A stretch of 64,000 nucleotides of DNA from positions 1,116,001-1,180,000 of the forward strand of contig NZ_JAERQY020000001.1 in the NCBI RefSeq assembly GCF_016735495.2. The letters are read 5' to 3'. Below the pieces are notes generated by a model that saw only the letters and a list, made by a program, of their open reading frames with translations, ran no database searches and was not told the DNA's origin. Position numbers and translations under genes: made by a program. Source of the stretch: Lysobacter sp. MMG2. Lineage in GTDB: Bacteria > Pseudomonadota > Gammaproteobacteria > Xanthomonadales > Xanthomonadaceae. Shown here in pieces: positions 1 to 9,877 of the stretch. How positions within the stretch are numbered: the first letter of the stretch is position 1; each line of letters begins with the position of its first letter.

Positions 1-496
1 AGAACGCGCCACGCACGCCGGTGATCTTCTCGTACACCGCATCCGCGATCTGGTGCGCGACGTCGCGCATCGCGTTGGCGCGAGCGGTCAGTGCGAAACC
101 CAGCAGGCGCTGCTGCTTGGCCACGTCGAACAGCTCGTACTCCACGCGGTAGCTGCCGGCGCCGGCGTCGAGCACGCGGCCCACCACGATGTAGTCCTGG
201 TTGAGCGCACGCCACGTCGGGTAATTGATCTCGCCGCCGCGGGTGGGCTTCTCGGTGATGTCGTTGACCGGCAGTGGGCGGAACTGGCCCGAACGCGCCA
301 GGTCGGCGGTGACCACCTCGGCGACGTCCGTCTGCGGCGCGGCGGCACTGCCCTGGTAGGGCATGGGCACCACGACGATCGGCAAGGCCGCGGCGTTGCC
401 GCCGACGATGTCGATCTCCAACCCTTGCTGGGCGGCGGCGGACAGGGGCAGCAGGAGGGCAAGCAGCGAGGCCAGCCAGGCGAGGGATCGTTTCAT
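1..496 (-). CDS. tolB: Tol-Pal system periplasmic protein TolB (5' part)
   Basis: The first about 165 residues of TolB, cut by the window edge. TolB is the periplasmic beta-propeller protein that links the inner-membrane TolQRA motor to Pal. The start is the ATG at 494-496, followed by a signal peptide (MKRSLAWLASLLALLLP, cleavage near AAAQQ). After it comes the TolB N-terminal domain (IDIVGGN, VVVPMPY, ITEKPTRGGEINYPTWRALN). The propeller repeats lie outside the window. tolA is 164 bp upstream and tolR, tolQ and ybgC follow, the usual tol gene set. The 164 bp gap suggests tolB may have its own promoter, but no clear one is seen. Confidence 0.95.
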   Translation of the reverse strand, partial: MKRSLAWLASLLALLLPLSAAAQQGLEIDIVGGNAAALPIVVVPMPYQGSAAAPQTDVAEVVTADLARSGQFRPLPVNDITEKPTRGGEINYPTWRALNQDYIVVGRVLDAGAGSYRVEYELFDVAKQQRLLGFALTARANAMRDVAHQIADAVYEKITGVRGAF

Positions 497-660
497 CGGC
501 ACTCCAGTCATCAATCCATTCGTTGGGCGGATCGGCGCAGGGACAATCCGTTCAGCTTTGTAATTGTTAACGCCGGCAGGTGAACGCCGGCTCAAAACTG
601 AACCCTGCCCGCGACTCCTTCCCGGCCAGCGGGGCCGACCGGGACCCAAGCCTGGACCGC

Positions 661-1632
661 TCAGCGGTCCTCGGCGGTGAAGTTCAGCGTGAGATTGCGT
701 TCGAACACCGACTCGAAGCCGGCGAAGGGCAAGGGCTGGGCCTTGAGCACGGCCGCCTCGATCGAGCGGCGACCCTGCTCATCGTAGGCGCAGGGCGATG
801 ACACTTCCGCACTCATCACCTGCCCGCCCGGGAGTTGGCGGATCACCAGCCGACAGCGCGCGCCGACCGGCACCGTCTCCGGCCGCGTCCATTTGGCGAG
901 GATCGCCTCTTGGAGCGCCGCGGCGTAGCGGGCCTTGAGGCCGGCGTCGGCGCCGTTGTTGCCCGGGGGCGGGCTGGCGTCGCTGGAACCGGTGCTGGGC
1001 GCGGTCTCGCTCGAGGACTGGCGGGCGCGGACGTCGGCGATCTGGCGCAGGCGCTGCTCGGCCAGATTGGCCTCGCGGGCGGCCTGTTCGCGCTTCTTGC
1101 GGATGTCGGCGAGCTTCTGCTGGCGCTCCTGGTCCTGCTGTTCGGCCAGGCGGCGCTGCTGTTCGACTTGCTGCTGGCGCTTCTGCTCGGTCAGGTCGAC
1201 CTGCTCCTGCTTGCGCTTGAGTTCCTGCGCCTTCTTTTCCTCGGCCGGCGTCGGGGTCAGCGTTTCGACCACCGCCTCCTGGTTCTCGGTGTCGGGCACC
1301 GGGATGAAGTCCTGCGCCTGCTGCTGCGGCGGCGCGACCGCATCCTGCGGCACCGGCTCCGGCAAGGGCTGCGGAAGCGGCGCGGTGTCCTCGGGTTCGG
1401 GCGGCGGCGGCACGTCTTCGATCGGCTTGGGCCGGTTGCGCAGCGTGCGCTGCATCGCCGGCGACAGAGCGTTGGCGTCGATCAACTCGGCCGAGACCGG
1501 CGAGCCGGCCACGGACACCGGCGCCGTGGCACGCGTCCAAAACAGACCGATGAACATCAGTCCGAACAGGAACACATGCAGCAGCAGCGCCCAGACGATC
1601 GCCTGCGTGGTGTCGGCGCGCGACTCGCGCAT
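661..1632 (-). CDS. tolA: Cell envelope integrity protein TolA
   Basis: 323 residues. TolA is the inner-membrane-anchored rod that spans the periplasm and connects TolQR to TolB and Pal. Visible parts in order: one N-terminal membrane helix (about residues 11-32), a proline/glutamate-rich stretch (about 65-125, PPPPEPEDTAPLPQPLPEP), a long Gln/Arg/Lys/Glu-rich coiled-coil (about 130-200, QQQVEQQRRLAEQQDQERQQ), a Ser/Gly linker, and a compact C-terminal domain with two Cys (GARCRLVIRQLPGG and SSPCAYDEQGRRSIEAAV) matching the TolA/TonB-like C domain. Its ATG overlaps the tolR stop by one base (TGATG), so the two are translationally coupled. Confidence 0.95.
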   Translation of the reverse strand: MRESRADTTQAIVWALLLHVFLFGLMFIGLFWTRATAPVSVAGSPVSAELIDANALSPAMQRTLRNRPKPIEDVPPPPEPEDTAPLPQPLPEPVPQDAVAPPQQQAQDFIPVPDTENQEAVVETLTPTPAEEKKAQELKRKQEQVDLTEQKRQQQVEQQRRLAEQQDQERQQKLADIRKKREQAAREANLAEQRLRQIADVRARQSSSETAPSTGSSDASPPPGNNGADAGLKARYAAALQEAILAKWTRPETVPVGARCRLVIRQLPGGQVMSAEVSSPCAYDEQGRRSIEAAVLKAQPLPFAGFESVFERNLTLNFTAEDR

Positions 1633-2081
1633 CAGCGACCGCCCTGGGTGGCCTGGTCGGGTTGGCTCATCAGGCCGACCTTCTTCACGTTGGCGCTCTG
1701 CAGGAGCACCAGCGCGTCCATCACCCGCTGGTAATTGGCCTTGGCGTCACCGGCCACGAACACCGCCACGTCCGGATTCTGCGAGACGATCGCGCGCACC
1801 TTGGCTTCCAGCGCCTTCGCATCGACGGCTTCGTTGCTGCCGGACTTCACCGTCAGGAAGTAATGGCCTTGCGCATCGACGCTGACGATGACCGGGTCCT
1901 TCTTCTCCTGGATCGACTTGGCGTTGGACTGCGGCAGGTCGATGTCCACGCCCAGGTTCAGCAGGGGCGCGGTGACCATGAAGATGATGAGCAGCACGAG
2001 CATCACGTCGATGTACGGAACGACGTTGATCTCGGCTTTGAGCTTGCGCTTGCGATGGCGGCGCGCGGTGATCCCGGCCAT
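1632..2081 (-). CDS. tolR: Tol-Pal system protein TolR
   Basis: 149 residues, ExbD/TolR family, subunit of the proton-driven TolQR motor. A basic cytoplasmic N terminus (RRHRKRKLKAEINVVPYID) leads into one membrane helix (about 22-41) that carries the family's essential Asp (Asp25 in PYIDVMLVL), the proton-binding residue. The rest is periplasmic, with the usual ExbD ending (ANYQRVMDALVLLQSANVKKVGLMSQ). It overlaps tolA by one base and is separated from tolQ by 88 bp that contain a strong hairpin. Confidence 0.97.
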   Translation of the reverse strand: MAGITARRHRKRKLKAEINVVPYIDVMLVLLIIFMVTAPLLNLGVDIDLPQSNAKSIQEKKDPVIVSVDAQGHYFLTVKSGSNEAVDAKALEAKVRAIVSQNPDVAVFVAGDAKANYQRVMDALVLLQSANVKKVGLMSQPDQATQGGR

Positions 2082-2125
2082 GGCCTTCCTCTACTGTTCC
2101 GGTGCTTCTGATGCCAGTGCGGAGT

Positions 2126-2155
2126 AAGAGTCCGCACATTGGCGTGCGGGCTCTT
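2126..2155 (-). promoter_or_regulatory. Inverted repeat between tolQ and tolR
   Basis: Arms at 2126-2137 and 2144-2155 pair over 12 positions with a single mismatch (a G-U pair in RNA) around a 6-base loop. It lies inside the 88-bp spacer of the tol operon on the transcribed side. No T-run follows on the minus strand, so a simple intrinsic terminator is unlikely. It may be an RNA processing or stabilising hairpin or a partial attenuator that sets TolQ:TolR ratio; that role is inference. Confidence 0.55.
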
Positions 2156-2169
2156 GCGACGGACTCGCG

Positions 2170-2955
2170 CTAGGTTTCGTCGACCTGGCGCTGCAGGATC
2201 GAGGAGAACTCTTCGGAGAAGGCGTCGTAACGGACCGACATGCGCTCGACCTTGGTGGCGAAGCGGTTGTAGGCCCACACCGCCGGGATGGCCGCGAACA
2301 AGCCCATCGCAGTCGCGACCAGCGCTTCGGAGATGCCCGGCGCGACGGTGGCGATGGTCGCCTCCTTCATGTTCGCCAGACCCTGGAACGAAATCATGAT
2401 GCCCCACACCGTGCCGAACAGGCCCACGTATGGGCTGATCGAGCCGACGTTGGCGAGGAACTCCAGGTTGTGCTCCAGGCCATCGATCTCGCGCGAACCC
2501 GTGGCGCGCATGGCGCGCTGCGCGCCTTCCAGTTGCATGCGGCTGTCGGCGCCGCGGCGCTGGCGCAGGCGGCTGAATTCGCGGAAGCCGGCTTCGAAGA
2601 TGGCTTCCAGTCCGCTGACCTCGCGGTTGCGCTCGGTCGCGCCGGCGTAGAGCTTGGACAGCTCGGCACCGGACCAGAAACGTTCTTCGAACTGATCGGC
2701 CTCGCGCGCGGCACGGTCGAGCACGCGCTTCTTGCGGAAGATGATGACCCACGAAGCGATCGAACCGAACAACAGCAGCAGCATCACCAGCTGGACCGGG
2801 ATGCTCGCATGCAGCACCAGCTGCAGCAGATTGAGGCTGTTGGCGTCGGCGGCGCCGGCGGTCACGGCCTGCGCGGCAGCGCCTGCGGCGTTGGCGGCGT
2901 CTTCCGGCAGGGCTTCGACCGAGGTGGCCTGCAGCGCGGTCAACAGTGGCGTCAT
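2170..2955 (-). CDS. tolQ: Tol-Pal system protein TolQ
   Basis: 261 residues from the ATG at 2953-2955, which has a GGAGAA ribosome site 7 bases upstream; an upstream in-frame start would add 13 unlikely residues. TolQ/ExbB family: forms the membrane channel of the Tol motor with TolR. Three membrane segments are visible, the first at about 48-72 (IPVQLVMLLLLFGSIASWVI) and the pair in the C half around the family signature (VGLFGTVWGIMISFQGLA and ISEALVATAMGLFAAIPAVW). The N terminus is unusually Ala-rich (about 40 residues) before the first helix. First gene of the tolQ-tolR-tolA set, following ybgC by 67 bp. Confidence 0.96.
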   Translation of the reverse strand: MTPLLTALQATSVEALPEDAANAAGAAAQAVTAGAADANSLNLLQLVLHASIPVQLVMLLLLFGSIASWVIIFRKKRVLDRAAREADQFEERFWSGAELSKLYAGATERNREVSGLEAIFEAGFREFSRLRQRRGADSRMQLEGAQRAMRATGSREIDGLEHNLEFLANVGSISPYVGLFGTVWGIMISFQGLANMKEATIATVAPGISEALVATAMGLFAAIPAVWAYNRFATKVERMSVRYDAFSEEFSSILQRQVDET

Positions 2956-3022
2956 GCTTGGTTCTCCGTGCCCGTCTAGCGGGACTGTCTGCAACGTGTG
3001 TCTTGTTTGTCGGGTGGTACGG

Positions 3023-3450
3023 TCAGCGCGGCCGTTCGAGCGCCTTGAGCTCTTCCAGCAGCGGCGACGGGATTCCGCGCGGGCGGAACCCGGCGGCGTC
3101 GAGCGCGGCCACGCGCACCTGCGCAGTCAGCAGCACATCGCCGCCGCGGCGAATCGTCTGTGCAAACACCGCGCTGGCGCGGCGGCATTCCACCAGCTCG
3201 ACCTCCACCGCCAGCGCATCGTCCAGTCGCGCCGGCTTGAGGAAGTCGATCTGCATCGCGCGCACCGCGAACACCAGATCGTGTTCGCTTCGCAGGGCCT
3301 CCTGGCCATGACCCTCCGCGCGCATCCATTCGGTCCGTGCGCGCTCCAGGAAGGCCACGTACCGCCCGTGGTAAACCACCCCACCGGCGTCCGTATCTTC
3401 CCAATAGACGCGTGTCGGCCAACTGAACGTCGCCGAAACCGTCTCGCCCG

Positions 3451-3454
<4 letters not shown>
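3023..3454 (-). CDS. ybgC: Tol-Pal system-associated acyl-CoA thioesterase YbgC
   Basis: 143 residues, single hot-dog fold thioesterase of the 4-hydroxybenzoyl-CoA thioesterase/YbgC family. The catalytic-site signature [20 protein letters not shown] is near the N terminus (about residues 18-37), with the Asp of DTDAGG being the family's active-site residue. YbgC proteins hydrolyse acyl-CoA thioesters and interact with phospholipid-synthesis proteins; the gene is classically the first of the tol cluster. Its ATG overlaps the ruvB stop by 4 bases, coupling it to the recombination gene upstream. Confidence 0.93.
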
Positions 3455-4482
<1,028 letters not shown>

Positions 4483-4544
4483 CCGCCTATGTTCGCACGC
4501 GCGGCGCGTGGGTCACAGCGACGTGGGGCACGCTCCGGCGCCCA

Positions 4545-6464
4545 TCAGATCTCAACCTGCGCGCCCAGTTCCACCAGCCGGTTGCCCGGAATGCGGAAGA
4601 ACCCGGTCGCCGGCGCCGCATTGCGGTGCATGAACGCGAACAGCCGGTCGCGCCAGATCGGCATGCCGCGGTGACGGCTGGCCACCACGGTCTCGCGGCT
4701 GGCGAAGTACGTGGTGTCCATCGGGTCGAAATAGGTGCCGCCGGCGTCGCAGGAACGCATCAGCGCGAGCGGGACATCGGGGACTTCCATGAAGCCGAAG
4801 CGGATCAGCACGCGGTAGAAGTCCTCTCCGGCGATCGACTCGATCTTCAGGCGCTTTTCCCTCGGCGCGTACGGGATGTTCAGCGTCTCCACCGTGAGGA
4901 AGACGTTGCGCTCGTGCAGCACCTTGTTGTGCTTGAGGTTGTGCAGCAGCGCGTGTGGCACCACGCCCTTGTCGGCGGTCATGAAGATCGCCGTGCCCGG
5001 CACGCGCACCGGCGGTGCGAGCATCAGGCCGGGGATGAAGCTGTCCAGGCCGATGCCTTCCTTGCGCACCTCGTCGTGCAGCAACTCGCGGCCACGACGC
5101 CAGGTACGCAGCAGCGTGAACACGACCACGCCCAGCAGCAGCGGGAACCATGCGCCGTCCAAGAACTTCGCGCCGTTGGCGACCACGAAGCCCACATCGA
5201 CGATGAAGAACACCAAGCACAGCGGCAGCACCCACGTGCGCCAGCGCGGCCACAGCGCGCGCGCGACCAGCGCCAGCAGCAGCGTGTCGATCAGCATCGT
5301 CGCCGACACCGAGATGCCGTAGGCCGTGGCCAGCGCGGTGGAACTGCGGAACATCAGCACCACGACCAGCACCGTTACCATCAGCAGCCAGTTGATGCCC
5401 GGCACGTAGATCTGACCGATGGTTTCGTGCGAGGTGTGCTTGATCTGCATGCGCGGCAGGAAGCCCAGCTGCATCGCCTGCCGCGCCACGGAGAACGCGC
5501 CGGTGATCACCGCCTGCGAGGCGATCACCGCCGCCATGGTCGCCAGCACGATCATCGGATACAGCGCCCACGGTGGAACGGCTTCGAAGAACGGGTTCTT
5601 CACCGCCTCCGGATGCGCGAGCACGAAGGCGCCCTGCCCCAGATAATTCAGCGTCAGGCACGGCAGCACCATGAAGTACCAGCCGTGGCGGATCGGCCGG
5701 GCGCCGAAATGGCCCATGTCCGCGTACAGCGCCTCGCCGCCGGTGACGGCCAGCACCACCACGCCCAGGATCATCACCGACAGGAGGCCGTGCGACATGA
5801 AGAACTGCATGCCCCACCACGGATTGAGCGCCTGGATCACGGCCGGCGCCTTGACGATGTTGTAGATGCCGATCGCCGCCAGCGAGAAGAACCACACCAG
5901 CATCACCGGGCCGAACACGCGGCCGACCTTCTCGGTACCGAAGCGCTGGGCGAAGAACACCAGCACGAGAATGACCACGGCCAGCGGCACGATGAAGCGA
6001 TGCAGCCCGGGCGCGGCGACTTCCAGGCCTTCGACCGCGCCGAGCACGGTGATCGCCGGCGTGATCACGCTGTCGCCGAAGAACAGCGACGCGCCGAAGA
6101 TGCCCAGGATGCCCACCACGTAGGCCGATCGCGAGCCCTTCGCCAGCGTGCGCTGGGCCAGCGCCATCAGCGCCATGATGCCGCCTTCGCCCTGGTTGTC
6201 GGCACGCATGATGATGGTCACGTACTTCAGGGTGACCACGATCATCAGCGCCCAGAACACCAGCGATAGCATGCCCAGCACGGTCGCTTCGTCCACCACC
6301 ATGCCCAGTTGCTGGGCGAAGTGCGGCGAGAACGCTTCCTTCAGCGTGTACAGCGGGCTGGTGCCGATGTCGCCGAAGACGACGCCGATCGCGCCGACGA
6401 CCAGGCCGGCCAGCCCCTGCTTGCCATGGCCGTGGCTGCGCGAATCGGTTGCGGGAAGGGACAT
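4545..6464 (-). CDS. kup: Kup-family low-affinity potassium uptake transporter
   Basis: 639 residues from the ATG at 6462-6464; a longer in-frame start adds 12 residues with no support. Kup/HAK/KUP family K+:H+ symporter of the inner membrane. N-terminal signature [19 protein letters not shown] (about 27-45) is the K+ binding region; about twelve membrane helices fill residues 20-460 (for example [13 protein letters not shown]). A C-terminal cytoplasmic domain of about 170 residues ends at [10 protein letters not shown]. No good Shine-Dalgarno sequence is visible. It sits between ruvA and ruvB in the same direction, so it may be cotranscribed with the ruv genes. Confidence 0.95.
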   Translation of the reverse strand: MSLPATDSRSHGHGKQGLAGLVVGAIGVVFGDIGTSPLYTLKEAFSPHFAQQLGMVVDEATVLGMLSLVFWALMIVVTLKYVTIIMRADNQGEGGIMALMALAQRTLAKGSRSAYVVGILGIFGASLFFGDSVITPAITVLGAVEGLEVAAPGLHRFIVPLAVVILVLVFFAQRFGTEKVGRVFGPVMLVWFFSLAAIGIYNIVKAPAVIQALNPWWGMQFFMSHGLLSVMILGVVVLAVTGGEALYADMGHFGARPIRHGWYFMVLPCLTLNYLGQGAFVLAHPEAVKNPFFEAVPPWALYPMIVLATMAAVIASQAVITGAFSVARQAMQLGFLPRMQIKHTSHETIGQIYVPGINWLLMVTVLVVVLMFRSSTALATAYGISVSATMLIDTLLLALVARALWPRWRTWVLPLCLVFFIVDVGFVVANGAKFLDGAWFPLLLGVVVFTLLRTWRRGRELLHDEVRKEGIGLDSFIPGLMLAPPVRVPGTAIFMTADKGVVPHALLHNLKHNKVLHERNVFLTVETLNIPYAPREKRLKIESIAGEDFYRVLIRFGFMEVPDVPLALMRSCDAGGTYFDPMDTTYFASRETVVASRHRGMPIWRDRLFAFMHRNAAPATGFFRIPGNRLVELGAQVEI

Positions 6465-6503
6465 GGGATAGGAATCGACAAGGGCGGCGCGAAGCGCCAC
6501 GGG

Positions 6504-7094
6504 TCAACGAAGCGCGGACTTTAGCGCTTTGCGGATGATGGTGGCAGCGTCGTCGCCGACGGCCACGGCTTCGCGCGCCATGCGCACGGCCTCGGCGGGC
6601 TTGTAGCCCAGCTGCTGCAGGGCGATGACGGCCTCGCTCTGCGGATCGGCCGCGCCGCCCGGTGAGGCGAGCGTGGCGCCTGCGCCGGCGAGGTCCGCCG
6701 CGCGATCGCGCAGTTCCACCACCATGCGCTCGGCGGTCTTCTTGCCGATGCCGGGGATGCGCGTCAGCGCGGTGATGTCACCGGCCTGGACGAGCCGTGC
6801 GAATTCGTCTACCGAAACGCCGGAAAGGACCGCCAGCGCGATCTTCGCGCCGATGCCGGAGACCTTCTGCACGTCGCGGAACAGCCTGCGTTCGCCTTCG
6901 CGCAGGAAGCCGTACAGCGACACGCTGTCTTCCTTCTGCGCGTAATGCGTGAACAGCGACACCTCGCGCCCCAGGTCCGGCAGGTCGTAGAAGGTGCTCA
7001 TCGGCGCTTCCAGCTCGTAGCCGACGCCATGCACGTCCACGACCAGCCACGGCGGCTGCTTGAAAACCAGGGTGCCTTTGAGGCGGCCGATCAT
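6504..7094 (-). CDS. ruvA: Holliday junction branch migration protein RuvA
   Basis: 196 residues from the ATG at 7092-7094, preceded by AGGAG at a good distance; the open frame runs 25 codons further but that part is not RuvA-like. RuvA binds the four-way junction and loads RuvB. Order: OB-fold ([39 protein letters not shown]), two helix-hairpin-helix motifs ([15 protein letters not shown] and [19 protein letters not shown]), a Gly/Ala-rich linker, and the RuvB-binding domain III ([22 protein letters not shown]). It follows ruvC by 130 bp. Confidence 0.97.
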   Translation of the reverse strand: MIGRLKGTLVFKQPPWLVVDVHGVGYELEAPMSTFYDLPDLGREVSLFTHYAQKEDSVSLYGFLREGERRLFRDVQKVSGIGAKIALAVLSGVSVDEFARLVQAGDITALTRIPGIGKKTAERMVVELRDRAADLAGAGATLASPGGAADPQSEAVIALQQLGYKPAEAVRMAREAVAVGDDAATIIRKALKSALR

Positions 7095-7224
7095 CGCAAC
7101 GCTCCTGGGTGAAGCGGAAACACGGAAGTGAAAACAATGAAGGAAACGCCGCGAGCGCACGCAACGCATCGGCGCGAAAGCGTCGCCTTCCCGGGTTTCC
7201 GCCCCCCGTTCCCGTTCTTGAAGC

Positions 7225-7752
7225 TCATGACCCCCGCCTGCGCAGCAGCGCCGTCGACAGGCCGGTTCGCGCCGACGTAGCGCTCATGTGGGCGTGGGTG
7301 AGCGCCACCGCAAGGGCGTCGGCGGCGTCGGCCTGCAGCTTCACTTCGGGCAGGTTCAGCAGCAGCCGCACCATGTGCTGGACCTGGTCCTTGTCCGCCG
7401 CACCGCGCCCGACCAGCGACTGCTTGATCACCCGCGGCGCGTACTCGCTGATGGGGATGCGCCGCCGCACGACGGTGGCCAGTGCCGCGCCGCGGGCGTG
7501 GCCCAGCTTCAGCGCGGAGGTCGCCGACTTGTCCATGAACACCGTCTCGATCGCCACCTGATGCGGCTGCCACTGGTCCAGCAGCGCCTCCAGCCCCTCG
7601 CAGAGCAGGCCCAGGCGCGACGGGAAGTCCTCCGCGTCCAGCAGCTTCAGCGCCTGCGCGTGCACGAACGTGCAGCGCCCGTCGGCGGCGACGTCGATGA
7701 CGCCCACGCCGGTGCGCTGAGAGCCGGGATCGATGCCCAGGATGCGGATCAC
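7225..7752 (-). CDS. ruvC: Crossover junction endodeoxyribonuclease RuvC
   Basis: 175 residues. Resolves Holliday junctions by symmetric nicking. RNase H-like fold with catalytic acidic residues visible: Asp8 in [16 protein letters not shown], Glu in [23 protein letters not shown], and the C-terminal Asp pair in [15 protein letters not shown]. The 130 bp to ruvA holds no gene. The YebC-type regulator gene ends 27 bp upstream, an arrangement (yebC-ruvC-ruvA) widespread in Proteobacteria. Confidence 0.98.
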   Translation of the reverse strand: MIRILGIDPGSQRTGVGVIDVAADGRCTFVHAQALKLLDAEDFPSRLGLLCEGLEALLDQWQPHQVAIETVFMDKSATSALKLGHARGAALATVVRRRIPISEYAPRVIKQSLVGRGAADKDQVQHMVRLLLNLPEVKLQADAADALAVALTHAHMSATSARTGLSTALLRRRGS

Positions 7753-7779
7753 GTCGTCAGCCTATACCGGACGCGAGGG

Positions 7780-8508
7780 TCAGGCGTAGGCGCCCTCGTC
7801 GAGGTCGGCGTTCGAATAGACGTTCTGGACGTCGTCCATGTCTTCCAGCCAGCGCAGCAGCTTGACCACCTGCTGGGCGGTCTCGCCGGCGACGGCGATG
7901 TCGTTGTCCGCGCGCATCGTCACTTCGGCGATGTCGGCGGCCAGGCCCGCGGCGTCCATGGCGGCCTTCACGCTGGCGAAGGCGTCCGGCGCGGTGATCA
8001 CGTCGATGGCGCCGTCGTCGTAGACGACCACGTCGTCGGCGCCTGCGTCGATGGCGACCTCGGTGATCCTTTCTTCGTTGGCCCCGGCGGCGAACGACAG
8101 CACGCCGACCTTCTTGAACATGAAGGAGACCGAGCCGTCGGTACCCAGGTTGCCGCCGAACTTGCCGAACGCGTGGCGCACATCGGCCACGGTGCGGACC
8201 TTGTTGTCGGTCAGGCAGTCGACGATCACGGCGACACCGCCCGGGGCGTAGCCCTCGTAGCGGATCTCCTCGTACACCACGCCTTCCAGCTCGCCGGTGG
8301 CCTTCTTGATGGCGCGCTCGATCACGTCCTTGGACATGTTGACCGACAGCGCCTTGTCGACCGCCGCGCGCAGGCGCGGATTGCCCGACGGATCGCCGCC
8401 GCCGCCGCGGGCGGCCACGCCGATCTCGCGAATGATCTTGGTGAAGATCTTGCCGCGCTGCGCGTCCACCGCGTTCTTGCGCGCTTCGATCGAGGGACCT
8501 CTGCCCAT
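7780..8508 (-). CDS. YebC/PmpR-family DNA-binding regulatory protein
   Basis: 242 residues, the normal length. N terminus [20 protein letters not shown] with [24 protein letters not shown] and [19 protein letters not shown] is the conserved YebC signature (TACO1 in mitochondria). The middle has [19 protein letters not shown] and the C-terminal part is acidic. Family members have been described as transcriptional regulators (PmpR) and, more recently, as translation factors for proline-rich stretches; which applies here cannot be read from sequence. Located directly upstream of ruvC. Confidence 0.95.
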   Translation of the reverse strand: MGRGPSIEARKNAVDAQRGKIFTKIIREIGVAARGGGGDPSGNPRLRAAVDKALSVNMSKDVIERAIKKATGELEGVVYEEIRYEGYAPGGVAVIVDCLTDNKVRTVADVRHAFGKFGGNLGTDGSVSFMFKKVGVLSFAAGANEERITEVAIDAGADDVVVYDDGAIDVITAPDAFASVKAAMDAAGLAADIAEVTMRADNDIAVAGETAQQVVKLLRWLEDMDDVQNVYSNADLDEGAYA

Positions 8509-8545
8509 GGAGTCTTCCGGCTGAAACGTGTCGAAGCCGACAATT

Positions 8546-9196
8546 TTACTCGATCGGACCGCCGCTGCCGCGCACCGGGAAGCGCCCGTCGCGGAAGAAA
8601 CCCACCGCCAGGCGGACCACCTCGGGCGAATACAGCAGGCCGGTGTGGCTGACCGGGATCACGGCATGGTCCGCCAACCCGGGCAGGCGAGTCTCGGCGA
8701 CCGCCACGGTGCCGTCGTTCTCGCCTTCGAACCGGCCGAAATAGCGCCCCAGCCCCAGCGGCGTGCGCCCGGCGACCATGCCGATGGCGGCCGGCCCGTT
8801 CCACACCGGGCAGCCCTGGCGGAGCAAGCGGGCACTCCGGCCCAGGTAAGGCGCGCTCCAGGCCTGGGCCGCGAGGGTTTGCGCGGCCGCGCTTCCGCAC
8901 AGGGGCGAGCCCAGGCACACGACGCGGGCGACGGGCAGGTCAGGGTGGGATTCCAGCGTGCTCAGGGCGACCAGCCCGCCCAGGCTGTGGGCCAGCAGAT
9001 GCGCCGGGCGCCCGCGCAGGCGCTCGGCCAGCCGCGGCAGTGCCGCATCGGGGCCGCCGGCGATGGTCGCGTAGCCGAAGAAGTCGGGCTCATAGCCTTC
9101 CGCACGGAGCCGCCGCGCCACCCAGTGCATCGACAGGCGCGGCATCCACAGGCCGTGGAGCAGGACGACGCGGCGGGTGTCGGAGGGATCGGTCAT
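8546..9196 (-). CDS. Alpha/beta-fold hydrolase, esterase-like
   Basis: 216 residues from the ATG at 9194-9196 ([17 protein letters not shown]). The open frame continues 20 codons upstream into a palindromic repeat, giving the nonsense GSRLRGNDGNG, so the shorter start is preferred. HG oxyanion motif ([15 protein letters not shown], about residue 13) and nucleophile elbow [12 protein letters not shown] with Ser at about residue 84; later Asp and His residues ([23 protein letters not shown]) fit a catalytic triad. It resembles small lipase/esterase-like proteins of the PGAP1/EstA kind. Substrate unknown; no signal peptide, so probably cytoplasmic. Confidence 0.85.
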   Translation of the reverse strand: MTDPSDTRRVVLLHGLWMPRLSMHWVARRLRAEGYEPDFFGYATIAGGPDAALPRLAERLRGRPAHLLAHSLGGLVALSTLESHPDLPVARVVCLGSPLCGSAAAQTLAAQAWSAPYLGRSARLLRQGCPVWNGPAAIGMVAGRTPLGLGRYFGRFEGENDGTVAVAETRLPGLADHAVIPVSHTGLLYSPEVVRLAVGFFRDGRFPVRGSGGPIE

Positions 9197-9228
9197 GCCG
9201 GCATGGTGCCCGAAGTCAGTCCCATTGC

Positions 9229-9331
9229 CGTCGTTCCCGCGAAGGCGGGAACCCAACGACCCACCGCCATTCCGGCTTCCGGAGAGCGTGATGCCGGCCG
9301 CCTTGGATCCCCGCCTTCGCGGGGATGACAG
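9229..9331. repeat. Paired REP-like palindromes
   Basis: Two GC-rich palindromes face each other: 9232-9251 (GTTCCCGCGAAGGCGGGAAC) and 9307-9326 (ATCCCCGCCTTCGCGGGGAT), separated by about 55 bp. The flanks (CGTCGTTCCC and GGGGATGAC) are related in opposite orientation, which is the layout of a bacterial interspersed mosaic element built from two REPs. A related single palindrome is at 18131-18149. They sit in the gap between the GNAT gene and the hydrolase. Confidence 0.75.
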
Positions 9332-9356
9332 CTGAAAGGTCTACCAGCCGAAGGCG

Positions 9357-9875
9357 CTAGTCGACAGCCGCCGCCCTGCGCAGGATGAATTCGTGGTCCC
9401 GGGTGCTCCCGACCACGAAGTCGTAGTCCCCCACCCGCTCGAACCCGTGCCGGGCATAGAACCGCTGCGCACCCAGGTTTTCGCTCCACACGCCGATCCA
9501 CAGCGTGCGCGGTCCGTCGCGCAGCAGCCACGCCTGCGCCGCATCGAACAGGCGCGAGCCCCAGCCACCGTTGTGGTGTTCGCGCAGCACGTACAGGCGC
9601 TTGAGCTCGCCGTCGCCGGGTTGCACGTCGTCGTGCGGCAATGCGCAGGCGCCGGCCGTCGCATAGCCGACCGCCACGCCGTCGACCTCCAGCAGCCAGG
9701 TCGCATACGCCTCATCGGAAAGCAGCGAGGCCCATTCCGCAACGGAATAGGCCTCGTGCAGGAAGTGACGCAGATCCTCCGGCGGGTACAGATGGCCGAA
9801 GGTTTCGGTGAAGCATGCCGCGGACAGCACCGAAAGCACGTCGGCATCGGCAGACGTCGCGCGGCGCAGCTGCAT
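9357..9875 (-). CDS. GNAT-family N-acetyltransferase
   Basis: 172 residues. Gcn5-related acetyltransferase that would transfer acetyl from acetyl-CoA to an amine. Visible: N-terminal beta strand MQLRRATSADADVLSVLS, the central strand ELKRLYVLREHHNGGWGSRL where R-E-H-x-N-G-G-W-G-S forms the acetyl-CoA pyrophosphate loop (about 88-107), and the C-terminal GAQRFYARHGFERVGDYDF typical of the family. Substrate cannot be deduced. Its ATG lies 2 bp beyond the end of the acidic-tailed protein gene, so the two are probably cotranscribed. Confidence 0.88.
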   Translation of the reverse strand: MQLRRATSADADVLSVLSAACFTETFGHLYPPEDLRHFLHEAYSVAEWASLLSDEAYATWLLEVDGVAVGYATAGACALPHDDVQPGDGELKRLYVLREHHNGGWGSRLFDAAQAWLLRDGPRTLWIGVWSENLGAQRFYARHGFERVGDYDFVVGSTRDHEFILRRAAAVD

Positions 9876-9877
9876 GC

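Noticed and set aside
53-583. Plus-strand open frame of 176 codons over the tolB start
   Set aside because: Antisense to tolB and its promoter region, with no similarity.
4626-6269. 547-codon open frame opposite kup
   Set aside because: Very high His/Gln/Arg content from reading membrane-protein codons backwards; no family.
9197-9256. 20-codon N-terminal extension of the hydrolase
   Set aside because: Its residues (GSRLRGNDGNG) are translated REP sequence; the ATG at 9194-9196 is the better start.
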